This document shows, piece by piece, positions 1-7,549 of a DNA stretch of 32,828 bases. Position 1 is the first letter of the stretch. Every line of letters begins with the position of its first letter. The translations under genes and the position numbers were made by a program. This stretch comes from Polyangia bacterium (GTDB taxonomy: Bacteria; Myxococcota_A; Polyangia; Polyangiales; Polyangiaceae), in assembly GCA_030426145.1 (NCBI GenBank), contig JAUHZF010000058.1:1-32828 (forward strand), given 5' to 3'. Under the pieces are notes generated by a model. It was not told the origin of the DNA and made no database searches. It was given only the letters and a program-made list of their open reading frames with translations.

Positions 1-3000
1 TCTCGCGTGCTTGTTGTGCGAGCTGTTGCGACGCTTTGGCTGCGGCCTCGTAGTCGCGACGATTGAAGTGCACGAGCACCCAGTGCTTCATGCGCACCAC
101 CGCTTCCGCAGGATCCGCGGGCGGTCCCGTGGCTTCGACGCGCTCCATCAGGGCTTGAGCGCCCTCGGCGTCGCCGCTCATGGCCTTCGCCAAGGCCACC
201 GTGATCAGCACGTCGACGGTGTCCGATAGGCCCAAGCGCTCCAGCCTCTCACCGGCCACCACCGCGCGCCGGAACTGGCCGTGGCGGGCGGCGAGCTGCG
301 CTTCGGCGGTGAGGCTTTCACGAATGAGCGCCTCGTCCTCGAGCTCGTCGGGGTCGGCCACCTCGAGCGCCTCGTAAGCGGCCTCGAACAGGTTCACCGC
401 GCCAAGTGCCCGCGCGGCGTGGATGTTGGCGCGTACCCGCACCTCCTGGTTTCCACGCGCATCGATCGAACGCAATGGCGCGCCGAGGGCATCTCGTAGC
501 CCCGGGCCTTGCCGCAGCTGACTCACCACGGCCGCCAACGTGCCCATCCAATCGCAGAGTTCTTCCGGGGAATGTTGCTCGGGCTCGAGGCGCTCGAACG
601 CGAGCATCATCGCTCGGAGCGCCGACTCGTATTGGTCGGCGGCGAGCTTGGCCTCTGCCGCGCGCCAGAAGTAGGCCCCTGCACGGTCGGGTTCTCCCGC
701 CCCGATGAGGTGCTCGCCCACCTTTTCGTCCGCTTCACCAGGTCCGGGGAGCTGGGCTTGCTCGTAGGCTCGAGCGGCCTGACGGTGCAGCTCCTTTCGG
801 ACCGCGGCCGGCATGGCCGACAGCACGATCTCCTCGAACAGGGGCGAGGCGAAGCGGACCTGGGTCGGACCCACGCGCCGTACCAAGCCCCGCTCCTCGA
901 GTCGCGTGAGGTGACGGTCGAGGTGGGGGAGCGACTGGTCGAGAATGGTCGCCACCATGGGGGAGAAGGCTGGCTCGCCCAGCACCGCCAGCCCCTGCAA
1001 TACGCGGCGCTCACGTTGCTGGAGACGGGATACCCGGTCCGCGACGAGGGTGCGCAACGTGCGTGGTGCAACCGTCGTCGTGTCGGCCTTCATGTGGACC
1101 TTGCCGTTCAGCACCTGCACCACGCCCACGTCCACCAGCTCCCGTACGAGCTCTTCGATGAAGAGAGGGTGACCCCCCGCGTGGTTGCGCACGTAGGACA
1201 GCAGGTTTTGGGGCACCACGCGGGCGTCGAGCTGGTGCTGCAACAGCTTCTCCGTCTCGCGCTGGCTCAGCTCGTCGAGGTCGATGACGTGCAGCTCGCG
1301 TCGGCGTGCGAGCGCGGGTGGGATCTCGCCTCGTTGGGACAAGAGAAAAACCGCGCGCAGGCCACCCTTTCGACCCCCGGGACGATGGCTCTTCATGATC
1401 CGGATGAGCGTGTCGAGGCTCTCCCGATCCAAGGCCTGAGCGTCGTCCCAAGCGAAACAATGCAGTCTGTCGTTGGCGAGGCTCTGCACCATTTTCTCGA
1501 AGCTCGCACGCAGCCGAACCCGCGCATCCTCGGCCCGGCCCTTCACCGGCGCGCCCAATAGCTGAAGCACCTGGGTCGCCGATGCGTGGTCGAGCCCGAG
1601 GGCACGCAGTCGTGGTCGCACCTCCACGATGCGCTCTGGGTCGTCGTCTTCCTGCGTGCCGCAGAGCACGTGCAGCATCGAGCGCAGCCCACTCCAAGGT
1701 TGGCTCGCACCATTCAGAGGGCAGCTCGCTTGGTAGAAGCCCACGTTGAAGTCGCCGCGCGCGAGGCGTCGCTTGGCCTCGACCAGGAGCCGGCTCTTGC
1801 CGAGCCCGGTCTCGCCGCGGAGCACCACGAGCTGGGGCTCGCGGCGGGTGCCCTTGGCCATGATCTTCCCCAGCCGCTTGAGCTCGCTCGTGCGGCCCAC
1901 GAACCGGGTGGGGTTGCCCGCGTCATCGGCCGGCCGCCGCACCACCACCCCGCCGTCGGCGACGGCCCGCATGGAGGCAGGTAGGGGCTCGGTGACGAAG
2001 TGCCGCCGTACCAGTCTTCCAGAGACGCTGGAGACCACCACCTGACCCTCTGCAGCGTGGGCGAGGCGTTGTGCCGTCGCCATGAGCGCGAGGAGCCGCT
2101 CGTCCTGGACCGGCAAGCCGCCGTCGTCGACGCTCATCGGCCCGGAGTGGATCCCGCACGAGACGGGGGTGGTGCCGCCACGTCGCTCGCGCACGAGCAC
2201 CAGCGCGGCGCGAACCGCAGCTTCGGCGTCGCGACCGTTGGTCTCGCCGAGCCCGAAGATCGCCGTCAGCTGGTGGGGCCGTCGCTCCTCGAGCCAGCCG
2301 CCGTGGCGCTCGATGAGGTCACGCAGTCGTCCGAGGCGCCTCTGGCTCTGCTCTCCTGCGTCGCCTCGCTTGCCGGGGTCGAGGACCATCACGAGAGCGG
2401 TCACTTCCCGGCGCTCGCCGGCCACCGGCTCGCTGTCCGGCGGACTCGAGGCCTGCGGCACTTCCACCGGCGTGCGGTCGTCGTCGGCGCGCGGTTCGGG
2501 CAGGACGTCTGCGCCTTCCACCTCGGGACCGTCGAGGTCGAGCCCCTCGCGAAGCGGACCGAGGAGGGCGGCCAAGTCCGCCGACTCGAAGCGCGCGCCT
2601 GAGGTGTACGAGAAGGCCATGAGGGACTCGTGCAGCGCAGAGGCCGTCTCGAGTCGCTCCCCCGGGCTCACGGCGAGCAGCTGTCCCACCACCTCCGCGA
2701 GCGATGTGGGCACGTCGGGGCGGGCGAGGGTGGGCGGAGGATACTCGCCGGCCTGGATCCGACGCACCGTCTCGCCGGCCGTGGGCGCGGCGAAGGGGTT
2801 GTCCCCGGTGAGCATCTGGTAGAGCACGATGCCGAGCGAGAAAAGGTCGCTGCGCGCGTCGGTGGTCTCCGAACGGGACTGTTCCGGGCTCATGAAGCTG
2901 AGCTTGCCCGTCGCGCGGGCCGCTTCGGTGTCGTCGCGGGCGGCCGCGGGATCGATGGCGTCGACGGCTTTGGCGATACCGAAGTCGGTGACCTTCACCT

Positions 3001-3508
3001 CGCCCTCCCACGACAACAGGATGTTGTGCGGAGAGATGTCGCGGTGGACGATCCCGAGGGGCTCGCCGTCTTCGTCGGTGCGACGGTGTGCGTGATCGAG
3101 GGCCTTGGCCACCTCGCTCACGACGTAGACCGCCATGCCGATCGGGAGCGCCTCGCGCCGGCGGCGGAACGACTCGATCACCGTGGCCAGGTCGACGCCG
3201 GCCACGTGCTCCATCGCGATGTAGTAGCTGGCGGGGCCGTCGTTCTTCGGCTCGACGCGACCGAGGTCGAACACCTGCACGATGTTCGCATGCGAGAGCC
3301 GAACCGTGAGCTTCGCCTCCTGAACGAAGAGGTCGACGAAGGCGCGGTGCTCGGCAAGCCGGCTATGGATGCGCTTGATGACGAGGACCTTCTCGAAGCC
3401 CTCGACGCCAAAGCTCTTGGCCTTGAAGACCTCGGCCATGCCGCCCTCGGCGATGAGCTCGAGGAGGCGATAGCGGCCGAATGGCTCCGATGTTTCGGCC
3501 GGGCTCAC
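1..3508 (-). CDS. Ser/Thr protein kinase with cyclase-like domain, AAA ATPase and TPR region (C-terminus beyond window)
   Basis: At least 1169 residues; no stop before the left edge. The kinase domain covers about residues 10-290: Gly-loop EGGMAEVFKAK, Lys45 in VIKR, HRD at 155-157 (HRDISPHN), DFG at 175-177 and an SPEQ activation-segment motif. About residues 363-500 resemble a class III nucleotide cyclase domain (ERREVTALV, CGIHSGP, QRLAHAA), but the usual GDG metal motif reads RPHQ, so it is probably not catalytic. A predictive-ATPase NTPase follows, with Walker A GETGLGKS near residue 565 and a Walker-B-like FAWDDAQ, then helical TPR-like repeats. The GTG start at 3508 gives VSPAETSEPFGRYRLL, which leads straight into the kinase fold. 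The GTG at 3516 hits a stop after three codons. The gene starts 4 bp after the dnaK stop with no Shine-Dalgarno, so translational coupling is likely. The architecture is common for myxobacterial signalling kinases; its input is unknown. Confidence 0.9.
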   Translation of the reverse strand, partial: MSPAETSEPFGRYRLLELIAEGGMAEVFKAKSFGVEGFEKVLVIKRIHSRLAEHRAFVDLFVQEAKLTVRLSHANIVQVFDLGRVEPKNDGPASYYIAMEHVAGVDLATVIESFRRRREALPIGMAVYVVSEVAKALDHAHRRTDEDGEPLGIVHRDISPHNILLSWEGEVKVTDFGIAKAVDAIDPAAARDDTEAARATGKLSFMSPEQSRSETTDARSDLFSLGIVLYQMLTGDNPFAAPTAGETVRRIQAGEYPPPTLARPDVPTSLAEVVGQLLAVSPGERLETASALHESLMAFSYTSGARFESADLAALLGPLREGLDLDGPEVEGADVLPEPRADDDRTPVEVPQASSPPDSEPVAGERREVTALVMVLDPGKRGDAGEQSQRRLGRLRDLIERHGGWLEERRPHQLTAIFGLGETNGRDAEAAVRAALVLVRERRGGTTPVSCGIHSGPMSVDDGGLPVQDERLLALMATAQRLAHAAEGQVVVSSVSGRLVRRHFVTEPLPASMRAVADGGVVVRRPADDAGNPTRFVGRTSELKRLGKIMAKGTRREPQLVVLRGETGLGKSRLLVEAKRRLARGDFNVGFYQASCPLNGASQPWSGLRSMLHVLCGTQEDDDPERIVEVRPRLRALGLDHASATQVLQLLGAPVKGRAEDARVRLRASFEKMVQSLANDRLHCFAWDDAQALDRESLDTLIRIMKSHRPGGRKGGLRAVFLLSQRGEIPPALARRRELHVIDLDELSQRETEKLLQHQLDARVVPQNLLSYVRNHAGGHPLFIEELVRELVDVGVVQVLNGKVHMKADTTTVAPRTLRTLVADRVSRLQQRERRVLQGLAVLGEPAFSPMVATILDQSLPHLDRHLTRLEERGLVRRVGPTQVRFASPLFEEIVLSAMPAAVRKELHRQAARAYEQAQLPGPGEADEKVGEHLIGAGEPDRAGAYFWRAAEAKLAADQYESALRAMMLAFERLEPEQHSPEELCDWMGTLAAVVSQLRQGPGLRDALGAPLRSIDARGNQEVRVRANIHAARALGAVNLFEAAYEALEVADPDELEDEALIRESLTAEAQLAARHGQFRRAVVAGERLERLGLSDTVDVLITVALAKAMSGDAEGAQALMERVEATGPPADPAEAVVRMKHWVLVHFNRRDYEAAAKASQQLAQQARE

Positions 3509-3512
3509 GTGC

Positions 3513-5345
3513 TCACGCGTCGTCGGCGTACATCGTTTCGGCGATGCGGAAGGCCGCGCCCTCGAGCTTGGCGTAGGCCGTGCGGATCTCCTCCATGTCG
3601 AGGCTCTCCGCAAGGAGCTGACGCAGGTAGTCGCAGTCGGCCTGAAGCTCGTCGAGCAAGGCCTCGTCGAGCAAGTCGGCATAGCCCTCGAGGGCCTGCT
3701 CGGTGGTGTAGACCAGGGTCTCGGCCTGGTTCTTCAGCTCGGCGAACTCGTGGCGCAGCGCGTCTTCCTCCTGGAAGCTCGCCGCGTCGTGAATGATCTG
3801 GTCGATCTGATCCTCGTTGAGCCCGCTGTGCGGGGTGATGCTGACCTCGGTCGTGAGACCCGTGCCGAGGTCGGTGGCTTCGACGTGAAGGATGCCGTTG
3901 GCGTCGATGGTGAAGATGACTTGGATCTTCGGCACACCGCGCGGAGCGGGCGGAATGCCCGTCAGCTCGAACTCGGCGAGGCTGCGGTTGTCTGCCGCCA
4001 TCGCGCGTTCACCTTGGAGCACGTGGATCGGCACGAAGTTCTGGTTGTCGACGCTGGTGGTGAAGATCTCCTGCGCCGACGTCGGGATGGTGGTGTTCCG
4101 TGGAATGAGGGCCGTGAACACCCCACCGCCGGTCTCGACACCGATGCTCAGCGGCGTGACGTCGAGGAGGAGGACGTCGTCGACCTCGCCTGTGAGCGCA
4201 GCGCCCTGAATGGTGGCGCCGACGGCAACCACCTCATCCGGGTTGACCCCACGGCTGGCCGGCTTGCCGAAGAACTCTTCTACCGCCGACTGCACCGCAG
4301 GCATGCGGGTCATGCCGCCCACGAGCACCACGGCGTCGATGTCGGCTGCCGTCATGCCTGCGTCGGCGAGGGCCTGTGCGCACGAGTCGAGCGTGCGGTC
4401 GACGAGGTCGGCGCACAGCATCTCGAGCTCGTTGCGCTTGACCCGGCGCTCGAGGTGGAGCGGGGCATTGGATGCGTCGACGGCCACGAAGGGGAGGTTG
4501 ATCTCGGTCTCGAGCGACGACGAGAGCTCGTGCTTCGCCTTCTGCGCGGCTTCTTTGAGCCGTTGGAGGGCCACGCGATCCTTCGAGAGGTTCACGCCCG
4601 AAGTCTGCGTGAACTCGTCGAGCAGCTGCTGCACGAGGCGCTGATCGAAGTCTTCGCCCCCGAGGTGTGTGTCCCCATGGGTCGACTTGACGCTGAACAC
4701 CCCGGTCTGGATGTGCAGGACCGAGATGTCGAAGGTACCCCCGCCGAGGTCGTAGACCGCCACCGTCTGGGCGTCTTGTCGATCGAGGCCGTAGGCGAGC
4801 GCGGCCGCCGTGGGCTCGTTGATGATGCGCTTGACGTCGAGACCGGCGATGGCCCCCGCGTCTTTGGTAGCCTGACGCTGAGCGTCGTCGAAGTAGGCCG
4901 GAACCGTGATGACCGCGTCGGTAACCTCTTCTCCGAGGAAGGACTCGGCGATCTCCTTCAGCGAGCGGAGGATGATCGACGACACCTCGGGGGGCGACAT
5001 GGTCTTGTCGCGCGCCTGGACCCACGCGTCCCCGTTGTCGGCCTCGATCACGCGGTAGGCGACGATGTCGGTTTGCCGGGCCACGTCCTCGTCGCGGAAC
5101 TTGCGCCCCATGAGGCGCTTCACCGCGTAGATGGTGTCCTCGGGGTTGTTGGTGGCCTGTCGTTGCGCGACCTGCCCCACGAGCCGGTCACCGTTCTCGG
5201 TGAAGGCGACGATGCTCGGGGTCGTGCGGGCGCCCTCGGCGTTGGGGATGACCCGGACACTGTTCGCGGTCGCGGCACCGGTGCCCTCCATCACTGCTAC
5301 GCAGGAGTTGGTCGTGCCCAGGTCGATTCCGATGATCTTGCTCAT
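3513..5345 (-). CDS. dnaK: Molecular chaperone DnaK (Hsp70)
   Basis: 610 residues. This ATP-dependent chaperone binds exposed hydrophobic segments and works with DnaJ and the exchange factor GrpE. The N-terminus [15 protein letters not shown] is the Hsp70 phosphate-1 motif. Further nucleotide-binding signatures are [29 protein letters not shown] and [10 protein letters not shown]. The substrate-binding domain begins at [17 protein letters not shown], and a helical lid runs to the end. The tail (ETMYADDA) lacks the long Gly/Asp-rich, EEVD-like end of many DnaKs, and the protein is a little shorter than E. coli DnaK. The frame continues upstream, but the ATG at 5345 puts the family N-terminus in the right place. 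grpE lies upstream on the same strand (190 bp gap) and the kinase directly downstream. No dnaJ is visible, so this could be either the main or a secondary DnaK. Confidence 0.96.
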   Translation of the reverse strand: MSKIIGIDLGTTNSCVAVMEGTGAATANSVRVIPNAEGARTTPSIVAFTENGDRLVGQVAQRQATNNPEDTIYAVKRLMGRKFRDEDVARQTDIVAYRVIEADNGDAWVQARDKTMSPPEVSSIILRSLKEIAESFLGEEVTDAVITVPAYFDDAQRQATKDAGAIAGLDVKRIINEPTAAALAYGLDRQDAQTVAVYDLGGGTFDISVLHIQTGVFSVKSTHGDTHLGGEDFDQRLVQQLLDEFTQTSGVNLSKDRVALQRLKEAAQKAKHELSSSLETEINLPFVAVDASNAPLHLERRVKRNELEMLCADLVDRTLDSCAQALADAGMTAADIDAVVLVGGMTRMPAVQSAVEEFFGKPASRGVNPDEVVAVGATIQGAALTGEVDDVLLLDVTPLSIGVETGGGVFTALIPRNTTIPTSAQEIFTTSVDNQNFVPIHVLQGERAMAADNRSLAEFELTGIPPAPRGVPKIQVIFTIDANGILHVEATDLGTGLTTEVSITPHSGLNEDQIDQIIHDAASFQEEDALRHEFAELKNQAETLVYTTEQALEGYADLLDEALLDELQADCDYLRQLLAESLDMEEIRTAYAKLEGAAFRIAETMYADDA

Positions 5346-5367
5346 GATGGACGCGAGAGGGCGGGCC

Positions 5368-5385
5368 CATCGATGCGCATCGATG
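5368..5385. promoter_or_regulatory. 18-bp perfect palindrome just upstream of dnaK
   Basis: The sequence CATCGATGCGCATCGATG reads identically on both strands. It ends 22 bp before the dnaK ATG, in the 190-bp gap after grpE. It is not CIRCE (TTAGCACTC-N9-GAGTGCTAA). It could be a protein-binding operator for dnaK expression separate from grpE, or a leader hairpin. No convincing sigma-70 or sigma-32 promoter was recognised beside it. Confidence 0.5.
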
Positions 5386-5535
5386 TGACGGGCTCGCTCG
5401 AGCCCCACCCCTTTGTGTCATGCCGACGGGTCGGCTGTTTGAGGACGGCATCTTAGCCGTTTTTCCCAAGGATGACAGGGCGGTTTGATACGCCTCGGCT
5501 ACCGTCGGATTCGTCCAGCCCAGCGGTATTTTCGC

Positions 5536-6264
5536 CTAGGCTTCGCCGTCACTCGGCGCGTCGTCGGAGCTGCCCTCGGGGGCGGCCTCCTCGGCGGCCT
5601 CGGCGGCTTGCTCAGCGGCTTCCTCGGGGGGCTTGGGGCCGCGCGAGACCACGACGAGCGCGGGGCGCAGGAGCTTGTCTCCCTGCTTGTAGCCCGCGTG
5701 GAACTCGTTGATGACGATGCCGGCCTCGTGCTCGTCGGAGTGCTCGAACTGGATCGACTCGTGGTGGTTCGGATCGAAGGGCTTTCCGATGGCCTCGATG
5801 CGCTCCATGCCGAGCTTGCCCAGCGTGTCGACGAACTGCTTGATCACCATGCGGATGCCGTCGACCACCGACTTGACGTCGGCGCCTTCGCCGTGGCTGG
5901 TGGCGCGCTCGAGGTTGTCGAAGACGGGCAGCAGCTCTTTGACCGCGTCCATCTTCGCGCGCTGACGGGTGTCGTCGAGCTCACGCACCGATCGGCGTCG
6001 GAAGTTCTCGAAATCAGCGGCGACGCGGAGCATGCGCTCCTTGTTGGTCGCAGCGTCCTTCTTGGCCTTCTCGAGCTTTTCTTCGAGCTCGGCGACGGGG
6101 TCGGCGGCGGCGCCGGGCAGGGCTGCGTCTGCGCCTTCCTCCACCGGGGCGAGGCTATCGGCCTCGGGGGCGTCGCTCTCGGTCTTGGCGTCGGTCGGCT
6201 CGGCCGCGTTTGCGTCCGTGGCCTCGGCTTCCGTGGCTTCGTCCTTCTGGTCTCCGTCAGTCAT
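5536..6264 (-). CDS. grpE: Nucleotide exchange factor GrpE
   Basis: 242 residues. GrpE dimers release ADP from DnaK. The first ~70 residues are an Ala/Glu/Asp-rich, low-complexity acidic extension. A long helical segment follows (about 80-140, with KAKKDAATNKERMLRVAADFEN), the coiled-coil stalk of the family. The C-terminal beta domain carries the GrpE signature: FDPNHHESIQ, then EVxGY-like FHAGYKQGDKLLRPALVVVS. A Glu/Ala-rich tail extends beyond the usual end. It starts with ATG at 6264 and is divergent from the aminotransferase gene, whose ATG lies only 43 bp away, so the two promoters must overlap or sit inside coding sequence. It lies upstream of dnaK on the same strand. Confidence 0.95.
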   Translation of the reverse strand: MTDGDQKDEATEAEATDANAAEPTDAKTESDAPEADSLAPVEEGADAALPGAAADPVAELEEKLEKAKKDAATNKERMLRVAADFENFRRRSVRELDDTRQRAKMDAVKELLPVFDNLERATSHGEGADVKSVVDGIRMVIKQFVDTLGKLGMERIEAIGKPFDPNHHESIQFEHSDEHEAGIVINEFHAGYKQGDKLLRPALVVVSRGPKPPEEAAEQAAEAAEEAAPEGSSDDAPSDGEA

Positions 6265-6307
6265 GGCTGTTTGCCTCGCTCAGAAAGGGGGCGTAGATCG
6301 GACCATC

Positions 6308-7549
6308 ATGGAAATAAAGGGGAAGCGTGCAGAGGCAACCCGCGACGTCGCGTCGATGCTGGCCGCCGCGGATGCCCACCTGATGGGGAACTACCGGCCC
6401 GCGCGAATGGTGATCGAACGCGGCGAGGGGGTTCGACTCTTCGACAGCGAGGGGAACCGGTACTTGGACTTCTGTGCCGGGGTGGCCGTTTGCTGTCTCG
6501 GCCACGGTCATCCCGTGTTGAGCCAGGCCATCGCAGAGCAAGCCGCCAGGCTCATGCAGGTGTCGAACTACTTCTTCACCGACCAGAACATCCAGCTGGC
6601 GGAAGAGCTCTTCGAGGCCACGGGCTACGAGCGCGCCTTCTTCTGCAACAGTGGCGCCGAGGCCAACGAAGCGATGCTCAAGATCGCGCGGCGCCACTTC
6701 CACGAGCAGGGTAAGCCGCGCACGAAGATCATCACCTTCGAGCAGGCCTTCCACGGTCGCACCCTCGGTGCGCTCGCGCTGACGGGGAACCCCAAGTATC
6801 TCGAAGGTTTCGGCGAGCCCCTGGCGGGGATGGTCCAGCTTCCGTACGGCGACCTCGAGGCCGTCGAGAAGGCCCTCGACGCCGATACGGCGGCGGTCTT
6901 CGTGGAGCCGCTGCAAGGCGAGGGCGGGGTCAATCCCGCACCGCCCGGGTTCCTGCCCGGCCTGCGAAAGCTCTGTGACGCCAATGGCTCGCTCTTGATG
7001 CTCGACGAGGTGCAGACCGGGTTCGGGCGCACCGGCAAGCTGCTCGCCTCCCAGCACGAGGACGTGATGGGCGACGGCGTTGCGCTCGCCAAGGGGCTCG
7101 GCGGAGGTTTCCCCGTCGGTGCGCTCCTCGTTCGGGAGCACATGGCGAACGCGTTGCCGCCGGGCTCCCACGGCTCGACCTACGGCGGGAACCCGCTCGC
7201 ATGCATGGCGGCCAGGACGGTGCTGCGTGTGCTGCGCGAGGAAGGACTCATCGAAAACGCCGAGGCGCGTGGGCGCCAGCTCTCCGCCGGCCTCGCGCGC
7301 ATCGTGGAGAAGTTCCCCAAGCTCTGCGTGGGTCACCGCGGCCAGGGCTTGATGCGCGCCATCGTCCTCACCGACGCCAAGGAGCCGCGCGAGCTCCTCG
7401 GGGTTCTGCGCGAGGAGGGGCTGCTCGCGACCGCGGCGGGGCCGCGTGCGCTTCGCTTCCTGCCGCCGCTCATCGTGAGCGCGGCTGAGATCGACGAGGC
7501 CCTCGAGATGCTCGACCGTGGCCTGGGCAAGGTCCACGCGGAGCTCTGA
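6308..7549 (+). CDS. argD: Acetylornithine/ornithine-type class III aminotransferase
   Basis: 413 residues, normal for ArgD (about 400). It is a PLP enzyme that transfers an amino group between N-acetylornithine and 2-oxoglutarate in arginine synthesis. Visible motifs are FCAGVAVCCLGHGHP near the N-terminus, the cofactor-binding FFCNSGAEANEAMLKIARR (about 111-129), MLDEVQTGFGRTG with the pyridine-nitrogen Asp (about 233), and the Schiff-base Lys at about 262 in ALAKGLGGGFPVGA. The frame is open further upstream across grpE, but MEIKGKRAEATRDV from the ATG at 6308 is the natural start. Related class III enzymes (ornithine, 4-aminobutyrate or succinylornithine transaminases) cannot be fully excluded, and no other arginine genes are nearby. 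It is followed without a gap by the pseudo-ATPase gene. Confidence 0.9.
   Translation: MEIKGKRAEATRDVASMLAAADAHLMGNYRPARMVIERGEGVRLFDSEGNRYLDFCAGVAVCCLGHGHPVLSQAIAEQAARLMQVSNYFFTDQNIQLAEELFEATGYERAFFCNSGAEANEAMLKIARRHFHEQGKPRTKIITFEQAFHGRTLGALALTGNPKYLEGFGEPLAGMVQLPYGDLEAVEKALDADTAAVFVEPLQGEGGVNPAPPGFLPGLRKLCDANGSLLMLDEVQTGFGRTGKLLASQHEDVMGDGVALAKGLGGGFPVGALLVREHMANALPPGSHGSTYGGNPLACMAARTVLRVLREEGLIENAEARGRQLSAGLARIVEKFPKLCVGHRGQGLMRAIVLTDAKEPRELLGVLREEGLLATAAGPRALRFLPPLIVSAAEIDEALEMLDRGLGKVHAEL

Noticed and set aside
2630..3796. 388-codon plus-strand open frame opposite the kinase
   Set aside because: It overlaps the kinase catalytic domain, whose HRD and DFG motifs lie on the minus strand, and has no domain of its own.
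5346..5535. CIRCE element or sigma-32 promoter upstream of dnaK
   Set aside because: No TTAGCACTC/GAGTGCTAA pair and no CTTGAAA with a CCCCAT-like box at correct spacing was found.
5969..6307. N-terminal extension of the ArgD-like protein
   Set aside because: The frame is open across grpE on the opposite strand, but the extension is Ser/Ala low complexity and the family start fits the ATG at 6308.
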